Part shown: in pieces, positions 1-7,240 of the stretch
Layout of the letters: each line of letters opens with the position of its first letter
Position numbering within the stretch: the first letter of the stretch is position 1
NCBI GenBank assembly: GCA_045629485.1
Contig: JAZQRF010000199.1
Span: 22,970 to 86,969 of the forward strand
Source of the DNA: Pseudopedobacter sp045629485
Lineage (GTDB): Bacteria > Bacteroidota > Bacteroidia > Sphingobacteriales > Sphingobacteriaceae
Length of the DNA: 64,000 nucleotides
Reading direction: 5' to 3'
Program-made: the position numbers and the translations under genes
The notes under the pieces: model-generated
The model's input: the letters and a program-made list of their open reading frames with translations, nothing else
Told to the model about the DNA's origin: nothing
The model's database searches: none

Positions 1-29
1 TATCAACGCAAAGTTATTCGTCATTATTT

Positions 30-995
30 TTATATAATACCTTCTTTAAGTAAATCGTGTAAATGAATTACACCTTTATATTCTTTATCATTTGTTACAA
101 TCAGCTGAGTGATGTTAAATTCCTTCATCATTTTTAAAGCGTTGATTGCCAATTCGCCTTCATCAATAGTTTTTGGATGAAGGCTCATCACATCTTTAGC
201 AGAGAGTTTCTCAAAGGAACTAAATTTTTCCATCATTCTCCGCAAATCTCCATCAGTAACCACACCTTTAAGCAAATTGTTTTCGATAACTGCAGTTACA
301 CCCAATCTTTTCTTTGTAATTTCTAAAATTAAGCTTTTTATATCCGCATCCGGCGAAACAAAAGGTTTTTCATTTAATGAAGAAAGGTCTCTTACTTTAA
401 GGTATAACCGTTTGCCTAAAGAACCACCGGGATGATATTTTGCGAAATCAGAACTCGTAAATTCCCGGCATTCTAATAAACAAATTGCAATAGCATCTCC
501 AATTGCGATTTGAGCTGTGGTACTTGTAGTTGGTGCCAGGTTATGCGGGCAAGCTTCGGCATCTACGGTGGCATTTATAATGTAATCTGATTGCTGTGCC
601 AGGTAAGAGTTCACATCGCCCACGATCGAAACTAGTATATTATCAGCTTGCTTTAGAAGCGGTACTAAAACTTTTATTTCTGATGTATTTCCGCTTTTCG
701 AAATGCATAATACCAGATCACCCTTTTGTATAATCCCCAAATCACCATGTATAGCATCTGCGGCATGCATAAAGATTGAAGGCGTTCCTGTAGAGTTAAG
801 AGTAGCCACAATTTTTTGACCGATGATAGCACTTTTTCCAACACCCGTAACAATAACACGACCATCAAGTTTTAGTATCGTATCAATTACATTACTAAAG
901 TCATTATTTAAATATTCAGAAAGCTTATAAACGGCTTGAGATTCAGTGACTAATGTTTTTTTTGCTATTTCTATAATTTCTTCCGGCGACTTCAA
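30..995 (-). CDS. kdsD: D-arabinose 5-phosphate isomerase (KdsD/KpsF family)
   Basis: Interconverts ribulose 5-phosphate and arabinose 5-phosphate, the first step towards Kdo for the LPS inner core; cytoplasmic. The 321-residue protein has the family layout: an N-terminal SIS sugar-phosphate domain (about residues 40-175, with SKSGNTSE for phosphate binding) followed by two CBS domains (about 205-320). Length is normal. The start fits MKSPEEIIEIAKKTL and has a TATTTTTG promoter box about 36 bp upstream. It is divergent from recQ, and kdsA, the later pathway step, lies just beyond recQ. GutQ-type paralogues share this layout, but KdsD is favoured by the nearby Kdo genes. Confidence 0.93.
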   Translation of the reverse strand: MKSPEEIIEIAKKTLVTESQAVYKLSEYLNNDFSNVIDTILKLDGRVIVTGVGKSAIIGQKIVATLNSTGTPSIFMHAADAIHGDLGIIQKGDLVLCISKSGNTSEIKVLVPLLKQADNILVSIVGDVNSYLAQQSDYIINATVDAEACPHNLAPTTSTTAQIAIGDAIAICLLECREFTSSDFAKYHPGGSLGKRLYLKVRDLSSLNEKPFVSPDADIKSLILEITKKRLGVTAVIENNLLKGVVTDGDLRRMMEKFSSFEKLSAKDVMSLHPKTIDEGELAINALKMMKEFNITQLIVTNDKEYKGVIHLHDLLKEGII

Positions 996-1030
996 GATGA
1001 AAAAGTTTTTAATTTAATGCGATATTATCA

Positions 1031-1038
1031 CAAAAATA
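1031..1038 (-). promoter_or_regulatory. Candidate -7 box for kdsD
   Basis: On the minus strand this reads TATTTTTG, an exact match to the Bacteroidota -7 consensus TAnnTTTG. A TTG lies 24 bp further upstream, a little far for a -33 element. It sits in the 94 bp divergent kdsD/recQ spacer. Confidence 0.5.
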
Positions 1039-1045
1039 TGTTATT

Positions 1046-1077
1046 TTGATGTTTAAAATTAACAAGAGTTAGTTTTT
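1046..1077 (+). promoter_or_regulatory. Candidate recQ promoter
   Basis: TTG (1046-1048), a 21 bp spacer and TAGTTTTT (1070-1077), one base off TAnnTTTG, end 12 bp before the recQ ATG. Spacing fits the Bacteroidota sigma factor; the imperfect -7 box lowers confidence. Confidence 0.35.
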
Positions 1078-1089
1078 TATGTTTTAGCA

Positions 1090-3282
1090 ATGCAGATTAA
1101 AAAATCGTTAATAGATAATTTACAAACATTTTTCGGCTTCGATAAGTTTAAAGGCGACCAGGAAGCCATCATAACAAGTATTTTAAACAAGGAAGATACT
1201 TTTGTGATTATGCCAACAGGTGGTGGAAAATCCATCTGTTATCAGTTACCAGCTTTAATGAGCGAAGGCACCGCCCTGGTGATTTCTCCATTAATTGCTT
1301 TGATGAAAAATCAGGTTGACCAATTAAGGGCTTTTGGTGGCTATGATAGTATAGCACACTTTTTAAACTCTTCTTTAACCAAGGGTGAAATTGCAAAAGT
1401 GAAACAGGATGTTACGGCCGGGCATACAAAGTTACTATATGTTGCGCCAGAATCTTTAACTAAGCAAGAAACGGTAGATTTTTTAAGATCTATCACGGTT
1501 TCTTTCGTAGCCGTAGATGAAGCGCATTGTATTTCTGAGTGGGGACATGATTTTAGACCGGAATACAGGAAGATCAGACAGGTGATCAATAATATCAGGG
1601 AAAATATCGCTGTTATTGCTTTAACCGCAACTGCCACTCCTAAAGTTCAGAATGATATTCAGAAGAATTTGCACATGACCAATGCAAATCTTTTCAAATC
1701 CTCTTTTAACAGGCCAAACTTATATTATGAGGTAAAGCCTAAATCGGACGTTTTAAAGGAAATTGTGAAACATGTGAAAAATAATACCGGTAAATCGGGT
1801 ATTGTTTATTGTTTGAGCAGGAAGAAAGTAGAAGAGGTCTCCAATGCCTTAGAAATAAACGGAATTAAATCTTTGCCTTACCATGCCGGTTTAGATCCTA
1901 AAGTTCGGGCAGACACCCAGGATAAATTCCTGATGGAAGATGTGGATGTTATTGTTGCAACTATTGCCTTTGGGATGGGAATTGATAAGCCGGATGTACG
2001 CTATGTCATTCATCATGATATTCCAAAAAGTATGGAAGGCTATTACCAGGAAACAGGAAGAGCTGGAAGAGATGGAGGAGAAGGGAATTGCATCGCTTTT
2101 TATTCTGAAAAGGATGTGGAGAAGCTGGCGAAATTTATGAAAGATAAACCAGTTTCCGAGAGAGAGATTGGTACTCAAATTCTGAAAGAAGTAATAGATT
2201 ATTCAGAATCTGCAGTTTGTCGCAGAAAGCAGATTTTGCATTACTTTGGAGAGAACTTTAATGAGGCAGGGTGCGGAGAGATGTGTGATAATTGCAGGGC
2301 ACAAAAGCAATATTTTAATGCCGAAGAGCCTTTAATAAAAGTGCTGAAAATGGTTAAAGAATTTGGCGAAAAATTCGATGACCATTATATAATTAATGTA
2401 TTGATGGGAGTAGAGACTGCACAAATCCAATCTTATAAGCACAATACTTCAGAATATTTTGGCTCAGGAAAAGAAGAAGGCATCGTATTATGGAAATCAC
2501 TCATCAGACAAGCTGTTTTAAATAATTTCCTGTCAAAAGATGTAGATAACTTTGGTTTATTGAAACTTACCAAAAGTGGCAATAGCTTCATAACCAGCCC
2601 TTATTCTATTAGGTATATCCTGAACAGAGATATGAGCATTGCTGCTAAAGAAGAAGAAAATAATGCGCAACAAGCTGCTAGTAGTGTTTTAGATACTCAA
2701 TTACTCATCCTGTTAAAGGAATTAAGAAAAAAAATAGCGAAGCAAAAAAACTTACCGCCATTTGTCATATTCCAGGATCCATCTTTAGAAGAAATGTGTA
2801 TGCATTATCCAATATCTATGGAAGAATTGAAGAATATCTCCGGTGTTGGTAATGGTAAAGCTTCTAAATTTGGTGGTCCATTTATCGAGATCATCAAAAA
2901 ATATGTTGAAGATAATGATATAGACAGGCCTATAGATTTTGTGGTAAAAACAACTGCAAATAAGTCTGCTCTTAAAGTTTCTATCATCCAAAATATAGAC
3001 AGGCAAATATCTTTAGAAGATATTGCTTCTTCTAAGGGTATATCTTACGAAGATATCTTGAAAGAAGTGGAGTCTATTGTAAGTTCAGGAACTAAATTGA
3101 ACTTGAATTATTTTATAGATGAAGTGATTGATGAAGATCGCCAGGATGAAGTTTTTGACTATTTTAAAACTGCAGAAGTAGATTCTATAGATAAAGCTTT
3201 AGAAGATTTAGGTACAGAAGATTATAATCGTGAAGAAATCCAGCTGATGAGAATTAAGTTTATGTCTGAATTGGGTAATTAA
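1090..3282 (+). CDS. recQ: ATP-dependent DNA helicase RecQ
   Basis: A 3'-5' superfamily 2 DNA helicase for recombination repair and replication-fork rescue. Visible in order: helicase core with Walker A MPTGGGKS (K47) and DEAH box at D143-H146; helicase C domain with a QETGRAGRDG motif VI; RecQ zinc-binding region with Cys residues of CRRKQILHYF and CGEMCDNC (about 380-405); RQC winged helix; HRDC domain (about 535-615); and a C-terminal helix-turn-helix extension typical of Bacteroidota RecQ. At 730 residues it is longer than E. coli RecQ because of that extension. The kdsA start follows 7 bp after the stop, so the two are probably co-transcribed. Confidence 0.96.
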   Translation: MQIKKSLIDNLQTFFGFDKFKGDQEAIITSILNKEDTFVIMPTGGGKSICYQLPALMSEGTALVISPLIALMKNQVDQLRAFGGYDSIAHFLNSSLTKGEIAKVKQDVTAGHTKLLYVAPESLTKQETVDFLRSITVSFVAVDEAHCISEWGHDFRPEYRKIRQVINNIRENIAVIALTATATPKVQNDIQKNLHMTNANLFKSSFNRPNLYYEVKPKSDVLKEIVKHVKNNTGKSGIVYCLSRKKVEEVSNALEINGIKSLPYHAGLDPKVRADTQDKFLMEDVDVIVATIAFGMGIDKPDVRYVIHHDIPKSMEGYYQETGRAGRDGGEGNCIAFYSEKDVEKLAKFMKDKPVSEREIGTQILKEVIDYSESAVCRRKQILHYFGENFNEAGCGEMCDNCRAQKQYFNAEEPLIKVLKMVKEFGEKFDDHYIINVLMGVETAQIQSYKHNTSEYFGSGKEEGIVLWKSLIRQAVLNNFLSKDVDNFGLLKLTKSGNSFITSPYSIRYILNRDMSIAAKEEENNAQQAASSVLDTQLLILLKELRKKIAKQKNLPPFVIFQDPSLEEMCMHYPISMEELKNISGVGNGKASKFGGPFIEIIKKYVEDNDIDRPIDFVVKTTANKSALKVSIIQNIDRQISLEDIASSKGISYEDILKEVESIVSSGTKLNLNYFIDEVIDEDRQDEVFDYFKTAEVDSIDKALEDLGTEDYNREEIQLMRIKFMSELGN

Positions 3283-3289
3283 AAATAAA

Positions 3290-4096
3290 ATGAATTTAAG
3301 CAAATTAAAACATACAGATTCTGAAAACTTTTTCCTGATGGCTGGCCCTTGTGCTATAGAAGGAGAAGACATTGCACTAAGAATTGCTGAGAAAATAGTT
3401 TCGATAACCGATAAGTTGAACATCCCTTATATTTTTAAAGGTTCCTATAAAAAGGCAAACCGCTCAAGGATAGATTCTTTTACCGGTATTGGAGACGAAA
3501 AAGCGTTAAAGATTTTAGAAAAAATAGGCCGGGAATTTGAAGTTCCTACAGTTACAGATATTCACGAAAGCGGGGATGCATCCATAGCGGCACAATATGT
3601 AGATATTTTACAAATTCCTGCTTTTTTATGTCGTCAAACAGATTTACTGGTTGCTGCTGCTAAGACAGGGAAATTCGTAAATGTTAAGAAAGGCCAGTTT
3701 TTATCTGCCGGTTCTATGAAATTTGCGGTAGATAAAATTATTGATTCAGGAAATAACAATGTGATGCTCACTGATAGGGGTAACACTTTTGGTTACCAGG
3801 ATCTAATTGTAGATTTCAGAGGAATCCCAGAAATGAAATCTTTTAATGTGCCTGTAATAATGGACTGTACACACTCTTTACAGCAACCGAATCAAACTTC
3901 AGGAGTAACCGGAGGAAAGCCCGCATTAATAGAAACCATTGCTAAAGCGGCCATTGCCGTTGGCGCAGATGGTTTATTTATAGAAACCCATCCAGATTTA
4001 AAAAATGCAAAATCTGATGCAGCAAATATGTTGCAGTTAGATCTTTTGGAGGATTTACTAGTGAAGTTAATCAAAATAAGAAAAGCGGTTTTATAA
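3290..4096 (+). CDS. kdsA: 3-deoxy-8-phosphooctulonate synthase (Kdo-8-P synthase)
   Basis: Condenses phosphoenolpyruvate with arabinose 5-phosphate, the product of the nearby kdsD, to give Kdo 8-phosphate. The 268-residue protein shows the DAHP-synthase-I/KdsA fold motifs: MAGPCAIEGED near the N terminus, the substrate loop FKGSYKKANRSR (about 44-55), and DCTHSLQQPN followed by a GVTGGK loop. Length is normal. It starts 7 bp after recQ. The last codons form one arm of a perfect 16 bp hairpin shared with the end of the convergent gene. Confidence 0.96.
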   Translation: MNLSKLKHTDSENFFLMAGPCAIEGEDIALRIAEKIVSITDKLNIPYIFKGSYKKANRSRIDSFTGIGDEKALKILEKIGREFEVPTVTDIHESGDASIAAQYVDILQIPAFLCRQTDLLVAAAKTGKFVNVKKGQFLSAGSMKFAVDKIIDSGNNNVMLTDRGNTFGYQDLIVDFRGIPEMKSFNVPVIMDCTHSLQQPNQTSGVTGGKPALIETIAKAAIAVGADGLFIETHPDLKNAKSDAANMLQLDLLEDLLVKLIKIRKAVL

Positions 4097-4110
4097 CCGC
4101 TTTTCTTATT
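4075..4110. terminator. Bidirectional intrinsic terminator, kdsA / OmpA-like gene
   Basis: A perfect 16 bp inverted repeat (arms 4075-4090 and 4095-4110) with loop TTAT. A-rich and T-rich flanks give a U-run on both strands. It covers the last codons and stop of both convergent genes, whose stops are only 9 bp apart. Confidence 0.85.
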
Positions 4111-6007
4111 TTATTTCGGTTATTATAAATTCGGTTCGTCTATTGTTTGCCCTTCCGCTAATAGTGTTGTTATCAGCAACAGGTTCTTTCTCTCCAAAGC
4201 CTTTAAAAGTTAATCTTTCTGTATTTACACCTTCTTTAATTAAGTAGTTATAAACTGCTTTTGCCCGGTTTTGCGATAGGATAAGATTGGATTGATCGTT
4301 GCCAATATTATCAGTATAACCTCTTATTTCTATTTTAACCCCAGGGTTTTCTGATAGAAAATCGATTAAGATAGCCAGTTCTGGCCTGGATTCTTCTTTA
4401 ATCTCAAATTTGTTGCTGTCGAAAAATATGTTTTTTAAAATTACTTTATTGCCTACTTCTATTTTCTGCAAAGGAACTTCCAGAATTACAGGTTCTCCGG
4501 GTTTGTATCTTTCAACAGAGAAATTCTCAGAATAAAATAAATAACCTGGCTGATTTACATTTAGGCCATAAGTTTTATTGTTGGGGAGCGCAGCCAAAAA
4601 TGTTCCGTCTACTTTATTAGCGTATGAAGCATGCAGCGAATTGCCATTCTTAAGGTCTATAATGTCTACCAATGCATCTAATGGCTTTTTCGTTATTGCA
4701 TCAAAGACTTTGCCTTTTACATAGTTTGTTCGTTTCGGCCTGATAGCAGTAGGTATATCAAAAGCATAAATATCAAAACCCCCATAACCATTAAAATTAT
4801 TAGAAGAAAAATAGGCTTTAGTTCCGCTGGCATTTATTGTTAAACCCCGCTCTTCTCCGTATGTATTAATCGGGTAACCTAAATTAATGGCAGTTCCCCA
4901 TTCTCCTAATGAATCTGCTCTGGATATAAAAATGTCCTTATCGCCCATACCAGTCCATCCATCAGAAGAAAAATAAAAAGTTTCATTATCCGGATGGATA
5001 AAAGGTGATTGTTCATCATAAGGAGTATTAATTGCAGCACCCATATTTACAGGGGTTTGCCACTTTCCATCATCACCCAGATTAGATTTCCAGATATCAT
5101 AACTCCCGAAACCTCCCGCTCTGTCACTTACAAAATAAAGTATTCTCCCATCTGCAGAGAGGGAAGGTTGAGATTCCCAGCCTTTAGTATTTATCGGGAA
5201 GCCTAAATTCACAGGTTTGCTCCATCCATCACCTTCTCGTTGAGCAACATAAATGTCGCATCTCCCTAATCCTTCAGGTCGATTACAGCCAGTAAAAAAC
5301 AAGAACTGCCCATCAGGTGAAATACATTGCGCTCCTTCATTATACGAAGTTGTATTGATATTATCGCTTAAATACTCGGCCTTGCTCCATCCCGTATCTA
5401 TTTTGAATGAGCGGTAAAAATCTTCATTGTTATTGATTTGTCTCGTAAAAATAATAGATTTTTCATCAGTAGTAAGAGAAGCCATATACTCCTGGTGGTT
5501 GGTATTGATATTGGGCCCAAGGTTAACAGGCTTAAAAACAACCGGATTTTTAATGGCATTTAAAGCAAAATCACAATCTCCGAGATATTTATTAGTAATA
5601 ATTTTTCTTTCTTCATTTGGATTTGCTTTAGCTAAATAGTTGTTATAGCTAGTAATGGCATCTTTGTAGCTGCCTGTTTTTAATTCACAATTTGCCAGGT
5701 AAAAATATCTCTCTGGAGCAAAGTCAGGGTTTAACTGGTAGGCTTTTTTATAATTATTAATGGCATTTTTATACTCAAAGGTAACACGATAAACATCGGC
5801 TAAAAGCATGTAAGCTTCAATAAAATCTATGTCTTCTTTTATAGCCTGATTGAGTTCTGCTTTAGCTTCGGAGAATTTATTTAATTCTAAATAATAACCA
5901 GCCCGCTCATAATTTCTTATTGCAGTTTTGTTTATGCTGGAATACTTTGCTTGAGAATAGCCTTTTAAAGCTATAAGCAATACAAAGCAAAATATTACGT
6001 ACCTCAT
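4106..6007 (-). CDS. OmpA-family outer membrane protein with TPR and PD40 propeller
   Basis: A 633-residue envelope protein with a signal peptide (hydrophobic stretch ending around GYSQA, residues 1-20) but no lipobox. Domains in order: TPR repeats (about 25-130), PD40/WD40-like beta-propeller blades (about 165-410, repeated motifs such as LYFVSDRAGGFGSYDIW), a carboxypeptidase-regulatory-like beta domain (about 425-510), and a C-terminal OmpA peptidoglycan-binding domain (about 525-633, with RAKAVYNYL). This order resembles PorE-type proteins that anchor the type IX secretion machine to peptidoglycan, but many Bacteroidota carry several such paralogues, so a T9SS role is only a possibility. 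No porP/sprF partner is adjacent. Confidence 0.85.
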   Translation of the reverse strand: MRYVIFCFVLLIALKGYSQAKYSSINKTAIRNYERAGYYLELNKFSEAKAELNQAIKEDIDFIEAYMLLADVYRVTFEYKNAINNYKKAYQLNPDFAPERYFYLANCELKTGSYKDAITSYNNYLAKANPNEERKIITNKYLGDCDFALNAIKNPVVFKPVNLGPNINTNHQEYMASLTTDEKSIIFTRQINNNEDFYRSFKIDTGWSKAEYLSDNINTTSYNEGAQCISPDGQFLFFTGCNRPEGLGRCDIYVAQREGDGWSKPVNLGFPINTKGWESQPSLSADGRILYFVSDRAGGFGSYDIWKSNLGDDGKWQTPVNMGAAINTPYDEQSPFIHPDNETFYFSSDGWTGMGDKDIFISRADSLGEWGTAINLGYPINTYGEERGLTINASGTKAYFSSNNFNGYGGFDIYAFDIPTAIRPKRTNYVKGKVFDAITKKPLDALVDIIDLKNGNSLHASYANKVDGTFLAALPNNKTYGLNVNQPGYLFYSENFSVERYKPGEPVILEVPLQKIEVGNKVILKNIFFDSNKFEIKEESRPELAILIDFLSENPGVKIEIRGYTDNIGNDQSNLILSQNRAKAVYNYLIKEGVNTERLTFKGFGEKEPVADNNTISGRANNRRTEFIITEIK

Positions 6008-6045
6008 TAATTTTTAGGCTTTATAATGAGCTAAAATATTAAATA

Positions 6046-6669
6046 TTAAGGAATATTCAAGTATTTATGCGTTTGTAAAGAAATTTCCCATCTTGGGTTA
6101 TTTTTAACATAATCAATAATTAATGGGAGCATATCCTGAGATTTTGACCATTCAGGTTGTAAATAAAGCTTACAATTTGGCCCAACTAATTTAGCATGAC
6201 TTTCAGCCCATTCAAAATCAGTTTTATTAAATATAATGATTTTTAATTCGTGTGCATGAAGGGCAATCGCAGGGTTTGGGGCTTTAAATTTCTTTGGTGA
6301 AAGACAAATCCAATCCCAATGCCCGGATAAAGGATAAGCACCCGAAGTCTCTATAAAAGTAAGGATGTTGTTTTCCTTTAATTTTTTGGTAAGATATTCC
6401 AAATTATAAATTAATGGCTCTCCGCCAGTAATTACGACAGCTTTTCCTGGATATCGAATTGCATTATTTACAATATCATCTGCTGCTGTTAAAGGGTGGA
6501 TGGATGCATCCCAGCTTTCCTTTACATCACACCAATGGCAACCTACATCGCACCCGCCTAACCTAATAAAATAAGCTGCTTTTCCGGTATTAAAACCTTC
6601 CCCTTGTATGGTGTAAAATTCTTCCATTAATGGAAGGTAAGTGCCGTCTTCTGGAATATTATTTTTCAA
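6046..6669 (-). CDS. queE: 7-carboxy-7-deazaguanine synthase
   Basis: Radical SAM enzyme that turns 6-carboxy-tetrahydropterin into 7-carboxy-7-deazaguanine on the route to preQ0 and queuosine. The 207-residue protein has the cluster-binding triad as CX3CX2C (C40, C44, C47 in GGCDVGCHWCD), the short form seen in QueE rather than the usual radical-SAM spacing. The N-terminal FYTIQGEGFNTGK and the ITGGEPL motif also fit QueE. It has its own promoter box at 6701-6708. queA, a later step, lies about 26 kb away in the same window. Confidence 0.93.
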   Translation of the reverse strand: MKNNIPEDGTYLPLMEEFYTIQGEGFNTGKAAYFIRLGGCDVGCHWCDVKESWDASIHPLTAADDIVNNAIRYPGKAVVITGGEPLIYNLEYLTKKLKENNILTFIETSGAYPLSGHWDWICLSPKKFKAPNPAIALHAHELKIIIFNKTDFEWAESHAKLVGPNCKLYLQPEWSKSQDMLPLIIDYVKNNPRWEISLQTHKYLNIP

Positions 6670-6700
6670 ATCAATTTTGATTAGAATTATTTTAAAGAGT

Positions 6701-6729
6701 GCAAAGATAATTCTATTTTGCTGAATACA
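6701..6729 (-). promoter_or_regulatory. Candidate queE promoter
   Basis: On the minus strand: TTG (6727-6729), 18 bp spacer, then TATCTTTG (6701-6708), an exact TAnnTTTG box 31 bp before the queE start codon. Confidence 0.6.
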
Positions 6730-6772
6730 ATTAGAATGATGAATCCTGAGAATGAAAACTTAACATTTTACA

Positions 6773-7096
6773 ATGAAATGGATAAAAGCATTAACAACCT
6801 TGCCTGAAAGAAACCAGGTGAAAAAGGTTAAGGTTGCTAATAAGAACCTTTGTTTAGTGATGCATGAAAATGAATTAAGGGCTTTCAATTCCAGTTGCCC
6901 ACATGCCGGTGCAGATCTTTCTAATGGCTGGTGTGATAATGGTTATGTAGTTTGCCCTGTTCATCGATTTAGATATAATTTGGAAAACGGGAGAGGAGCA
7001 GAAGGACAGGGTGACTACCTGAAGATTTATCCTGTAGAAGTTAGAGATGATGGGATTTATATAGGTATTGAAAAAAATTGGTGGAATATTTTCTGA
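6773..7096 (+). CDS. Small Rieske 2Fe-2S ferredoxin-like protein
   Basis: A 107-residue stand-alone Rieske domain. The cluster ligands are visible as CPH (C42, H44) and CPVH (C61, H64). There is no signal peptide or membrane segment, so it is cytoplasmic and resembles the ferredoxin subunit of NirD-like or dioxygenase systems. No oxygenase or reductase is adjacent, so its partner is unknown. It is divergent from queE and separated from gyrA by about 145 bp, suggesting a single-gene transcript. Confidence 0.88.
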   Translation: MKWIKALTTLPERNQVKKVKVANKNLCLVMHENELRAFNSSCPHAGADLSNGWCDNGYVVCPVHRFRYNLENGRGAEGQGDYLKIYPVEVRDDGIYIGIEKNWWNIF

Positions 7097-7240
7097 TATT
7101 TAAAACTAATCTCCCCAAATTGTAAAATGTAAGCTTCAAAACAAAACTATTTATCAACACCAATAAGCAATTTCAGCTAATTTGTTAACTTCGCTACTTG
7201 CTTTTAGCAGAGTGAATTTCTTTTATACATTTAAATAAAT

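Noticed and set aside
6046..6772. preQ1 or other riboswitch near queE or queA
   Set aside because: The 5' leaders are too short (about 25-30 nt from the predicted promoters) and show no aptamer-like structure.
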